This document shows, piece by piece, positions 1-5,784 of a DNA stretch of 10,269 bases (position 1 is the stretch's first letter; each line of letters starts with the position of its first letter). Under the pieces are notes generated by a model. That model was given only the letters and a program-made list of their open reading frames with translations. It searched no databases and was not told the origin of the DNA. The stretch is from Sutterella sp. Lineage in GTDB: Bacteria; Pseudomonadota; Gammaproteobacteria; Burkholderiales; Burkholderiaceae_F. Where the stretch lies: positions 1 to 10,269 of the forward strand of contig DYBN01000047.1 of NCBI GenBank assembly GCA_019418605.1, written 5' to 3'. The translations under genes were made by a program, and so were the position numbers.

Positions 1-818
1 ATGGGCACCCATTCGTCTTCCTTGCCAAGGCACGTGTCGGTGTAGATCGGGTCGACGACGATCATGCGGGGCTTTTTGCGGCCCTCAAGCGCGCATTCAA
101 GCTCCCAGGCCTGGCCGCCGCCCGACTGGCGCGTCACCATCGGGTTGTTGCCAAAGGCAACGTAAAGAGCGGCGTTGCCAACTTCGGTCATCATCGAGCC
201 GCCGGCGCCGATGCCGAAGGTGTAGGGGAGGGCTCCGTTGATCTGAGCCGAAGAGTAGGTGCCGTAGCTGTTAAGAGAGCCGCCGAGCATGTTGAGCAGC
301 CGCACGGCCGTCGAGCGGGTCGAGACAAGCTGATAGGAGCCAGAGCCGTACTGGATGTAGACGGCCTCGTTGCCGTAGGTGTCGATCACGTGCTTGAGTT
401 TGGCTGCGCACAGATCAAGCGCCTCGTCCCAGCTGATGCGCTCGAACTTGCCTTCTCCGCGCTTGCCGACGCGTTTCATCGGATATTTCAGCCGTTGGGC
501 CGAGTACAGGCGCTGACGAATCGAGCGGCCGCGCAGGCAGGCGCGCACGTGCGGCACGGCTTCGGGCATGGCGCGCGAGTCGCTTCCGGTGTTTTCAGGC
601 TCAATGCGGATCACCTGTCCGTTTTTGACGATGGCCTTGAGCGGGCAGCGGCTGCCGCAGTTGACCACGCACGAGGTCCACCGGACGACTTCCATGTCGT
701 CAATGGCCGCGGCCACGGCGCGGCAGACGGGCGTTAAGGAAAATTGGGTGAGCGCGGCGGCCGCTGCTGCTGACTTCAGAAGCGCTCGCCTGCTCAGAGA
801 GGATGTGGGTAGTGTCAT
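1..818 (-). CDS. dmsA: DmsA-type dimethyl sulfoxide reductase catalytic subunit, N-terminal part (cut by window edge)
   Basis: This is the N-terminal 272 codons of a molybdopterin oxidoreductase. The family reduces DMSO or related S- and N-oxides as the last step of anaerobic respiration, normally with an iron-sulfur subunit (DmsB) and a membrane anchor (DmsC). Residues 9-15 read SRRALLK, a twin-arginine (Tat) export signal, followed by an alanine-rich hydrophobic stretch to about residue 38. Cysteines 50, 54 and 58 (SCVVNCGSRC) and Cys94 (VRACLRGRS) fit the [4Fe-4S] site of this family. The stretch RLKYPMKRVGKRGEGKFERISW (about 109-130) and the YSSAQI segment near Ser189/190, where the Mo-ligating serine of DmsA lies, closely match E. 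coli DmsA as I remember it. The ATG at 818 has an AGGAG ten bases upstream. The C-terminal two thirds and any dmsBC lie beyond the left edge. The real substrate cannot be told, since such genomes often hold several paralogues. Confidence 0.9.
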   Translation of the reverse strand, partial: MTLPTSSLSRRALLKSAAAAAALTQFSLTPVCRAVAAAIDDMEVVRWTSCVVNCGSRCPLKAIVKNGQVIRIEPENTGSDSRAMPEAVPHVRACLRGRSIRQRLYSAQRLKYPMKRVGKRGEGKFERISWDEALDLCAAKLKHVIDTYGNEAVYIQYGSGSYQLVSTRSTAVRLLNMLGGSLNSYGTYSSAQINGALPYTFGIGAGGSMMTEVGNAALYVAFGNNPMVTRQSGGGQAWELECALEGRKKPRMIVVDPIYTDTCLGKEDEWVP

Positions 819-1065
819 GGTTGTTGTTCTCCTGCGAAGGGCAAAACGCGCATGCGGCGAGCCGATGAAACGGGGACGCTTTTTTCTTGAAACCGGCTCT
901 GCGTCTGTTGCCCGGCGCGTGTTTTCCCTTGGGGGTGATTGGCTTGAAGCGGGCAGGCCGTTGGAAGTCGTGCGCCGCACCAATCAAATCAAGGCTACGC
1001 CTTTTCACTTGGCGCGAAGCACAGACACAGTGAAATACCGGACATTGCGCGCCGGCCTTTGAGCG

Positions 1066-1079
1066 CTTGTCTTGACAAG
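1066..1079. repeat. Perfect inverted repeat, operator-like
   Basis: CTTGTC-TT-GACAAG is a perfect 6-bp inverted repeat with a 2-bp spacer, about 250 bases upstream of dmsA. A TTGACA-like hexamer is part of it, but no matching -10 lies at 16-18 bases on either strand. It could bind a dimeric regulator or be chance. Confidence 0.3.
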
Positions 1080-1243
1080 GATTAAGAAGGGTGCGGGCGC
1101 TTTGCGCTCACGGGCAGCTCAAAGAGTCTTTGCCGTTCGGGACGCGGAAACGGGAACACGGCGTGCGGGCGCAGCCAACCGGAAGGATCTTGGGAGAGTC
1201 TGAGAGAGCCGGAGAATACAGGCAGGAGAAAGAAGCTTGCGAG

Positions 1244-1267
1244 GGCGGGCGCGGCCGAACACCCGCC
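1244..1267 (+). terminator. Weak hairpin beside the 3' end of the OsmC-family gene
   Basis: GGCGGG (1244-1249) pairs with CCCGCC (1262-1267) across a 12-base loop. A TTTT run follows on the plus strand, where no gene is seen. Read on the minus strand it lies about 30 bases past the stop of the OsmC-family gene but lacks a T tract. It may help end that transcript, but the evidence is poor. Confidence 0.25.
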
Positions 1268-1285
1268 TTTTGAGGCCTTTTGAGG
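1266..1285. repeat. Tandem 10-bp direct repeat
   Basis: CCTTTTGAGG occurs twice in exact tandem (1266-1275 and 1276-1285), directly after the 1244-1267 hairpin and 10 bases before the stop codon of the OsmC-family gene. Two copies only, with no further copies nearby; probably a small local duplication. Confidence 0.6.
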
Positions 1286-1294
1286 ATTTAAGCG

Positions 1295-1735
1295 TTAGCT
1301 GCGCACCATCTTGATGGTGGCGGGCGTCTTGAGCGAATTGAGAATGGGAGACACGCGCAGGACCTTTTCACCGATTTTGTCGAGCACCTCCTGCTCGGCT
1401 TCGGTCTTGACGTGCACGGTAAAGCGCAGATTGCGGATGCCTTCCTCGGCCGACATGAACATGCCGGCGGATTCGCACTTGAGCTCCGTAAAGGTAATCT
1501 TGCGGTGAATCAAAATTTCCTCAACGCTGATTGCCACGCACCCGGCGGCCGACCACAACAGCACTTCGGCGGGCGTGGGTCCGAGGTCGTTGCCGCCGTC
1601 TTCCTTGGGCTCGTCGACCACAAAGGAAAAGCCCCGCGTGGTGATCACGTTGCTTGTCTTGTCCTTCCAGACCACCGAGGCCGCGACCGGATAAAAGGTG
1701 CAGCCGCTGCCCCTGTTCGAGGTATCTTCGCTCAT
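1295..1735 (-). CDS. OsmC-family protein lacking the usual second catalytic cysteine
   Basis: A 146-residue protein of the OsmC/Ohr superfamily, cytoplasmic proteins many of which reduce organic hydroperoxides through a cysteine pair. The segment PTPAEVLLWSAAGC at residues 53-66 carries the peroxidatic-type Cys66 at the start of the central helix. The C-terminal motif, usually written around CPV, here reads RVSPILNSL (127-135). Ser129 thus replaces the second, resolving cysteine. Cys12 and Cys87 are the only other cysteines. The length is normal for the family. The ATG at 1735 is preceded by a good AAGGAG. The gene is divergent from rubrerythrin across about 330 bases, so the two may share an oxidative-stress context. 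Given the missing cysteine it may not be a classical two-cysteine peroxidase; several OsmC subfamilies have unknown roles. Confidence 0.85.
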   Translation of the reverse strand: MSEDTSNRGSGCTFYPVAASVVWKDKTSNVITTRGFSFVVDEPKEDGGNDLGPTPAEVLLWSAAGCVAISVEEILIHRKITFTELKCESAGMFMSAEEGIRNLRFTVHVKTEAEQEVLDKIGEKVLRVSPILNSLKTPATIKMVRS

Positions 1736-1827
1736 CGCGTCTCTCCTTCAACAAAAAAGCGTCGTAGTTCTTGCTCAAGCCGCCAGCCGGGGCCCGGCGT
1801 GAGCTCTGCCGGCAAGCCGCCCTTTGC

Positions 1828-1843
1828 GCGCGCCGCGGCGCGC
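1828..1843. repeat. Perfect 16-bp GC palindrome
   Basis: GCGCGCCGCGGCGCGC is fully self-complementary. It lies about 90 bases upstream of the OsmC-family start, so it may form a hairpin in that gene's leader RNA or be a protein site. Its composition is pure G and C, so chance in a GC-rich genome is possible. Confidence 0.4.
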
Positions 1844-2009
1844 CGCAGGACCGCCTGCCGGGAGTTGTCGTGCGAAGACACTATAGGCGAAAAGGCGTCG
1901 GCATACGCCCCTCCAAAAGAAGGAGATCGTCCGGAGAGGAAGGTTTTGCCTATTGGCGCAATCATCCCAAGCTATGCAAGGCAAGACTACAATAGCCGCA
2001 AAAATTCCG

Positions 2010-2028
2010 GGCGGGCCTCTGGCGGGCC
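2010..2028. repeat. Direct repeat, one helical turn apart, upstream of rubrerythrin
   Basis: GGCGGGCC occurs at 2010-2017 and 2021-2028. The 11-base period places both copies on the same face of the DNA. It lies just downstream of the candidate -10 and 38 bases before the rubrerythrin start. It could be an operator or a chance repeat. Confidence 0.3.
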
Positions 2029-2065
2029 AAGCTCGAAGACCCCATTTGTTTTTAAGGAGAAAATC

Positions 2066-2731
2066 ATGAAATTCCGCTGCAAAGTTTGCGGGTACATCTA
2101 CGAAGGCGACTCGCTTCCCGCTGATTTCGTCTGCCCGCTCTGCCACAAGGGCGCCGACTGCTTCGAGCCCGTTGAAGAAGCTCCTGCAAAGAGCGCCGGC
2201 AAGCTCGAAGGCACCAAGACCGCCCGCAACCTGGCCGAGGCCTTTGCAGGCGAATCCCAGGCCCGCAACAAGTACACCTACTTTGCTGAAGTCGCCCGCC
2301 GCGAGGGCTACGAGCAGCTCGCCGAAATCTTCCTTTCGACGGCCCGCAACGAGCAGGAGCACGCCCGCCTGTGGTTTGATCTGCTCGGCGGCATCGGCGA
2401 TACGGCAGCCAACCTGAAGGCTGCGGCCGAGGGTGAAAACTACGAGTGGACGGACATGTACGCGCGCTTTGCCAAGGAAGCCGAAGAAGAGGGCTTCCCG
2501 GAGATCGCCGCCAAGTTCCGTCTGGTCGCCGCGATTGAAAAGACGCACGAAGAGCGCTACCGCAAGCTTCTCAACAACGTGCAGACCAAGCAGGTCTTTG
2601 CCAAGGGCGAGATGACGATGTGGGAGTGCCGCATCTGCGGTCACATCGTGGTCGGCACCGAGGCTCCGGACGTCTGCCCGGTGTGCCACTACGCGCAGAG
2701 CTTCTTTGAGGTTCGCAAGACGAACTACTAA
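2066..2731 (+). CDS. Rubrerythrin with rubredoxin domains at both ends
   Basis: A 221-residue non-haem diiron peroxidase of the rubrerythrin family. In anaerobes these reduce hydrogen peroxide to water in the cytoplasm, taking electrons from NAD(P)H-linked rubredoxin reductases. An N-terminal rubredoxin-like domain has C5-x2-C8 and C23-x2-C26. The four-helix diiron domain (about 50-175) shows Glu63, Glu96 with His99 (NEQEH), Glu138, Glu141, Glu158 and His161, which match the seven diiron ligands of Desulfovibrio rubrerythrin. A C-terminal rubredoxin domain has C188-x2-C191 and C204-x2-C207. Classical rubrerythrin has only the C-terminal rubredoxin and reverse rubrerythrin only the N-terminal one; this has both. 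The ATG at 2066 has AAGGAG six bases upstream. A longer upstream open frame exists, but it crosses the divergent promoter region and has no family similarity. Confidence 0.93.
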   Translation: MKFRCKVCGYIYEGDSLPADFVCPLCHKGADCFEPVEEAPAKSAGKLEGTKTARNLAEAFAGESQARNKYTYFAEVARREGYEQLAEIFLSTARNEQEHARLWFDLLGGIGDTAANLKAAAEGENYEWTDMYARFAKEAEEEGFPEIAAKFRLVAAIEKTHEERYRKLLNNVQTKQVFAKGEMTMWECRICGHIVVGTEAPDVCPVCHYAQSFFEVRKTNY

Positions 2732-2748
2732 TCGAGCAATCGAAAAAT

Positions 2749-2801
2749 CAGCGCGCGCAGCCCGAGCCTTAACGCCGGGTTTAGGCTCTCGCGGCGCGCT
2801 G
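2749..2801. repeat. Nested inverted repeat after rubrerythrin
   Basis: CAGCGCGC (2749-2756) pairs with GCGCGCTG (2794-2801), and inside it GAGCC (2764-2768) pairs with GGCTC (2784-2788). No T tract follows, so it is not a classical terminator. A second hairpin, CGGCTG-ccggt-CAGCCG then TTT (2814-2833), lies between it and the main terminator. Together they make the rubrerythrin 3' untranslated RNA strongly structured. Confidence 0.45.
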
Positions 2802-2853
2802 CAGCTGCCCTGGCGGCTGCCGGTCAGCCGTTTGCCGCCTGGCGCACAAATGT

Positions 2854-2893
2854 GGGAGTGGTTTCGCTTTTTTAAGCGGCGCCGCTCCCTTTT
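2854..2893 (+). terminator. Rho-independent terminator of rubrerythrin, overlapping the end of mltB
   Basis: GGGAG...CGCTT (2854-2869) pairs with AAGCG...CTCCC (2874-2889) in a 16-pair stem with some G-T wobbles and one mismatch. The loop is TTTT and a TTTTC tail follows at 2890. It points the right way for rubrerythrin. Its right arm lies inside the last codons of the opposing mltB gene, whose TAA is at 2874-2872. Confidence 0.7.
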
Positions 2894-3945
2894 CTTTGCG
2901 CCTTTGCACTGGGCGGCGCTCCAAAGCCCTCCTTTAAGTGCCAAGCGAGCTCGCGCACCGATTCGGCATAAAAGTAGGAGCGGTTGTAGTGCAAAAGGGC
3001 GGAAAAATTTTGTGTGCCAAGCCGCCACAGCGTCCGCGACGGAGAGGCAAGCCGCACCAGCAGCACGGGCGTTTGCCCTGACATCTCTTTGGGCGCCTCA
3101 ACTTGCACGCCCGATTTGCGCGCCGCTTCAAGCGTGGTTTCGGGATCAATGCCTCCTGTTTCAAGCGCGCGGGCGGCGGGCTCGTTAACCGTGCACTCCA
3201 AGGCAACGGGCAGCGCCGCATCCCAGCCTTCGCTTTGCAGGTAGCGCCCGACCGATGCGGCGGCGTCGGGCACCGACGTGCGAAGCCGCACTCTGCCGTC
3301 TGCGTCGCCGTCCGTGCCGCAGCGCAGGATGCTGCTTGGCATGAATTGACACATGCCGACGGCGCCTGCAAAGCTGCCCTTGACGGCGGCGGGATTGAGA
3401 TTGTCGCGAGCGCACCATTGAAGAAAGCAGGCAAGCTCCTGCTGGAAAAACGCTGCGCGCCGCTCGTCGTCAAAGGAGAGCGTGGCAAGAACGTCGAGCA
3501 CGCGAAAGTTTCCCATCACGCGGGCAAAGTGCGACTCCACTCCAATGACCGCGGCAATGACGGCGGCAGGCACCCCGCAAGCCTTTTGCGCCGCAAGAAA
3601 GCTTTTTTGGTGCGTGCGGCAAAAGCGCCTCCCGTAGGAAACAAACTGCGGCGTCAAGAGCCTTGCGCGGTGCGCTAGCCAATTGTTCGGGCTTTTTGTC
3701 GCCGTGCGCGCCGGATCCTGCATTAGCCGTTTGACGCTTGCCTGAAAGCGCGCCTTTTGAAGAGTCTTCAAAATTGAGGCTTCGGACAGTCCCGTTTCGG
3801 CGGCAGCCTTCCTTGCCCATGCTCTGACGTCGGCGCGGCGAGCATAGTTTGCGGGCTTTTCTTGCGCGGCAAGAGCTGCGCGCGCGGGCAGCTGCCCCAG
3901 GGCGAGGCAGGCGGACCCAAGCAAAATCAAGCGGCGCTGCAGCAT
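2872..3945 (-). CDS. mltB: MltB-type membrane-bound or periplasmic lytic murein transglycosylase
   Basis: A 357-residue lytic transglycosylase of the MltB family (glycoside hydrolase 103). These cleave the MurNAc-GlcNAc bond of peptidoglycan in the periplasm, leaving 1,6-anhydro ends. Residues 1-26 form a signal peptide: two arginines, then a hydrophobic core, with a possible cut after ARA or ALA. A cysteine at 13 (LGSAC) does not fit the lipobox well, so lipid anchoring as in E. coli MltB is uncertain. Catalytic Glu137 sits in IGVESHFARVMGNFRVLD, the family's active-site segment, and AGAVGMCQFMPSS follows as the second hallmark. The C-terminal part (about 300-345) carries LLHYNRSYFYAESV, typical of the family end. 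The ATG at 3945 has no clear Shine-Dalgarno, but an in-frame stop lies 48 bases upstream with no other start between. It faces rubrerythrin and diverges from the amidohydrolase. Confidence 0.92.
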   Translation of the reverse strand: MLQRRLILLGSACLALGQLPARAALAAQEKPANYARRADVRAWARKAAAETGLSEASILKTLQKARFQASVKRLMQDPARTATKSPNNWLAHRARLLTPQFVSYGRRFCRTHQKSFLAAQKACGVPAAVIAAVIGVESHFARVMGNFRVLDVLATLSFDDERRAAFFQQELACFLQWCARDNLNPAAVKGSFAGAVGMCQFMPSSILRCGTDGDADGRVRLRTSVPDAAASVGRYLQSEGWDAALPVALECTVNEPAARALETGGIDPETTLEAARKSGVQVEAPKEMSGQTPVLLVRLASPSRTLWRLGTQNFSALLHYNRSYFYAESVRELAWHLKEGFGAPPSAKAQRKGSGAA

Positions 3946-3981
3946 GAAGACGTGTCCGAAAAAGGGGCGGCCCTGCGCGAA

Positions 3982-4010
3982 AAGGTAGTTTCAAAGAAGC
4001 CGGAAGTCAA
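3982..4010 (-). promoter_or_regulatory. Candidate promoter of mltB
   Basis: On the minus strand TTGACT (4010-4005), a 17-base spacer and TACCTT (3987-3982) form a plausible sigma-70 promoter. The start point would be near 3975, about 30 bases before the mltB ATG. The -10 is weak. Confidence 0.4.
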
Positions 4011-4058
4011 AGAATATGCCCTGGGAGCTCCAAGAGGTCCAAACTGGTCCGGGCGTTT

Positions 4059-4087
4059 TTGCAGTCTTTGGGCAAAGCCTCTATGCT
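4059..4087 (+). promoter_or_regulatory. Candidate promoter of the HDAC-family amidohydrolase
   Basis: TTGCAG (4059-4064), a 17-base spacer and TATGCT (4082-4087) form a fair sigma-70 promoter. The predicted start point, about 4094, gives a leader of some 34 bases before the TTG start at 4128, which supports that start. Confidence 0.5.
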
Positions 4088-4127
4088 CATGCATCATACA
4101 GGTGCAAAACGGTAGGGCGAGACGCAA

Positions 4128-5078
4128 TTGCCGACGGGATTTTTTACGCACGATCTCTGCCAGGTCTACGACCAGGGCAAGGGCAATCCGGAGAGCGCTG
4201 CGCGCATCGAGGCTATTGAAGATCAGATGATCGCAAGCGGCCTTGCGCGCCTTGTGGTGCCGCTTCCAAGCGCGCAGGCTTCCATGGAGGACGTGCTGCG
4301 CGCGCACGACGAGAGTTTTGTGCAGGAGTTAAGGGAGGCGAGTCTCCGTGCGCAGACGAACAGTTCAGCCTGCTCCTCTCAGATGAGTCCGGATACCGAA
4401 ATCAACGCGCGCAGCTTTGAGGCCGCCATGAAAAGCGCGGGCGCGGCCATTGAGGCCGTCCGGCAGGTGTGCTCGGGCAAGCTTCGCAACGCCTTTGCCT
4501 GCGTGCGGCCGCCGGGACATCACGCAGGGCGCGCTTTTGCCCACGGCTTTTGCCTGATCAATTCGGTTGCCTGCGCGGCGCTCCATGCGCTTGACGCCAT
4601 CGGACTCAAGCGCGTGGCCATTCTTGACATCGATGTGCACCGCGCCGACGGCACCGAAGACATCGTCAAGAACGATCCGCGCATCAGGCTCTTTAGCCTG
4701 TATCAGGAAAGCGCCTTTCCCTACGGGCTGCCTGCGGCAACGGCGGGCAACATCTTCAATCTGCCCTTGGCCGAAGGCACGGAGGGCAGCGACGTCATCG
4801 GCCTTGTCAGCCGCCAGTGGCTGCCCAGGCTGCTTGAGTTCAAGCCCGAGCTTATTTTGGTGTCGGCGGGCTTTGACGCGCACCGCGACGAGAAGCAGGC
4901 GCTTTTGAAGCTCACGGAATTTGACTACTCGTACCTCACCTACGAAATCATGCGCGTGGCGCGCGCCGTTTGCGGCGGGCGCATCGTGAGCATTCTCGAA
5001 GGGGGCTACAACATCCGCTCGCTTGCGCGCTCGGCGGTGGCGCACATCACGACGCTGGCGCGGGGCGTGCGCGATTAG
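4128..5078 (+). CDS. Histone-deacetylase-family metal amidohydrolase (TTG start)
   Basis: A 316-residue member of the arginase/deacetylase fold, bacterial class II HDAC-like. Known bacterial relatives remove acetyl groups from polyamines or lysine side chains with a zinc ion; the substrate here is unknown. The N terminus (FFTHDLCQVYDQGKGNPESAARIEAI, residues 5-30) matches the family start. The RPPGHH segment supplies the catalytic His131/His132 pair, Asp169 and His171 (DIDVH) and Asp250 (SAGFDAH) are the expected zinc ligands, and Tyr294 (EGGYN) is the catalytic tyrosine. The loop after DVH, normally HGNGT, reads RADGT. The start is the TTG at 4128. An in-frame TAG lies at 4113-4115, no earlier start exists, and this start keeps the conserved N-terminal strand. 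The nearest Shine-Dalgarno-like bases, GGGCGAG, are weak. It appears to be transcribed alone. Confidence 0.88.
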   Translation: MPTGFFTHDLCQVYDQGKGNPESAARIEAIEDQMIASGLARLVVPLPSAQASMEDVLRAHDESFVQELREASLRAQTNSSACSSQMSPDTEINARSFEAAMKSAGAAIEAVRQVCSGKLRNAFACVRPPGHHAGRAFAHGFCLINSVACAALHALDAIGLKRVAILDIDVHRADGTEDIVKNDPRIRLFSLYQESAFPYGLPAATAGNIFNLPLAEGTEGSDVIGLVSRQWLPRLLEFKPELILVSAGFDAHRDEKQALLKLTEFDYSYLTYEIMRVARAVCGGRIVSILEGGYNIRSLARSAVAHITTLARGVRD

Positions 5079-5130
5079 GGGCTCTGACAAAGGTCAAAAC
5101 GCCTTTGCTTTCAAAGCGAAGCCCGGGCGG

Positions 5131-5154
5131 CCGCCGCCAGTTGCGGGCGGTTTT
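5131..5154 (+). terminator. Probable terminator of the HDAC-family gene
   Basis: CCGCCGC (5131-5137) pairs with GCGGGCGG (5143-5150) with one bulged G and a five-base loop; TTTT follows at 5151. It lies about 50 bases past the stop. Its T run merges into the -35 of the next gene's candidate promoter. Confidence 0.5.
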
Positions 5155-5180
5155 GCCAGATACTGAAAAACTGCTAGCAT
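5153..5180 (+). promoter_or_regulatory. Candidate promoter of the small lipoprotein gene
   Basis: TTGCCA (5153-5158), a 16-base spacer and TAGCAT (5175-5180), preceded by TGC at 5172-5174 as in an extended -10. The start point would be near 5187, about 33 bases before the ATG. Confidence 0.45.
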
Positions 5181-5219
5181 AGCCGCGTCTTCGCTTCCAA
5201 AAGGAGCTTGTCCCCACCT

Positions 5220-5681
5220 ATGCGCATCAGCCTTCTCGTTGCGGCCTTCGCGGGAGCCTGCCTGCTTGCCGGCTGCCAGAGTACGCCGCAGAAAAACCCC
5301 TACGAATATCAGTACGCCAAGTCTGATGATCAGGATTTGTGTCTGTTGACCGAACCTGAAGGGGAGGTCGGCTTGTCGCTGCTGGTGCGCAACGCGCTTG
5401 AGCAAAAGGGCTTTGAAGTGCGCTATGTCACGAACTTTGAAGACGCCGAGTGCCGGCAGTGCGTGAAGTTCACCGCTCAGATGGGAGACCTTGTGAGCCG
5501 CCGGGTAAAGACGGCGACTCTTGAGTACGTCCGCCCCGGGTGCGGGGAACGGCACGTCGTGACCTCAAACGACGCCGACGAGATGCGCATCTTCGGCACG
5601 CCCACCGACGATGAGACGATCATGGTCTGGTCGCTTGTCGACCGCCTTTTCCCTGATCCGATGCCTTGGCGCGACGAGTAG
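5220..5681 (+). CDS. Small putative outer-membrane or periplasmic lipoprotein, family not recognised
   Basis: A 153-residue protein that I do not recognise. Residues 1-19 are a lipoprotein signal peptide: Arg2, a hydrophobic core, then LLAGC with Cys19 as the lipid-bearing residue. Gln20-Ser21 at +2/+3 do not suggest inner-membrane retention, so an outer-membrane anchor is likely. The mature part is acidic and holds four cysteines (41, 78, 81, 108), with a C-x2-C at 78-81; disulfides or metal binding are possible. It has a segment like a small alpha/beta domain (LVRNALEQKGFEVRYV, about 55-70). I chose the ATG at 5220, which begins a clean signal peptide; an in-frame TTG at 5208 is only one base after the GGAG. 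The AAGGAG is 13 bases before the ATG, a long spacing. It has its own promoter and faces gluQ. Confidence 0.75.
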   Translation: MRISLLVAAFAGACLLAGCQSTPQKNPYEYQYAKSDDQDLCLLTEPEGEVGLSLLVRNALEQKGFEVRYVTNFEDAECRQCVKFTAQMGDLVSRRVKTATLEYVRPGCGERHVVTSNDADEMRIFGTPTDDETIMVWSLVDRLFPDPMPWRDE

Positions 5682-5784
5682 GCCGTTCCTTGTTCCCAGG
5701 ATTTTTGCCGGATCCTTTCCATTTGCTGAACTTTTCCGCGTGCGGGGGCTTCAAGGCGCCCGGGCGAGTCATTTGACGCCGGGA

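Larger units (their letters stand above)
819..1294. other. Intergenic region upstream of dmsA, no gene recognised
   Basis: About 480 bases without a convincing gene. Short open frames on both strands here have no family features and mostly rest on the GC-rich composition. The region should hold the dmsA promoter, reading leftwards. I looked for an FNR-type site (TTGAT-N4-ATCAA), as expected for an anaerobic reductase, and found only a single half-site TTGAT (minus strand, about 990) without its partner. The only structures I can point to are the small inverted repeat at 1066-1079, a hairpin at 1244-1267 and a tandem repeat at 1266-1285. Confidence 0.6.
1736..2065. promoter_or_regulatory. Divergent regulatory region between the OsmC-family gene and rubrerythrin
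   Basis: These 330 bases separate two diverging genes and must hold both promoters. On the plus strand TACAAT (1988-1993) could be the -10 for rubrerythrin, but no good -35 sits 16-18 bases before it, which would fit an activator-dependent promoter. On the minus strand TATAGT (1885-1880) could be the -10 for the OsmC-family gene, again without a clear -35. The region also holds a perfect 16-bp palindrome (1828-1843) and a direct repeat (2010-2028). No gene is seen here. Confidence 0.4.

Noticed and set aside
980..1000. FNR box upstream of dmsA
   Set aside because: Only a single TTGAT half-site is present; the partner ATCAA is missing at the required spacing.
390..1062. Plus-strand open frames of 115 and 164 codons, and a minus-strand frame of 102 codons at 700-1008
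   Set aside because: They overlap the start of dmsA in other frames and have no recognisable domain. dmsA has the Tat signal, ribosome site and cluster motif.
1091..1273. Plus-strand 60-codon open frame
   Set aside because: Basic, low-information sequence with no ribosome site and no known domain. The hairpin at 1244-1267 falls inside it rather than after it.
1412..2065. Upstream extension of the rubrerythrin frame
   Set aside because: It is antisense to the OsmC-family gene, crosses a promoter region and has no family similarity; the ATG at 2066 has an ideal ribosome site.
1775..3028. Minus-strand open frame of 417 codons
   Set aside because: It lies antisense to rubrerythrin and crosses the divergent promoter region and the terminator; long stop-free antisense frames are expected in GC-rich DNA. 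The plus-strand frame has intact rubrerythrin ligands.
4365..5090. Minus-strand 241-codon open frame
   Set aside because: Antisense shadow of the HDAC-family gene; His- and Arg-rich without a motif.
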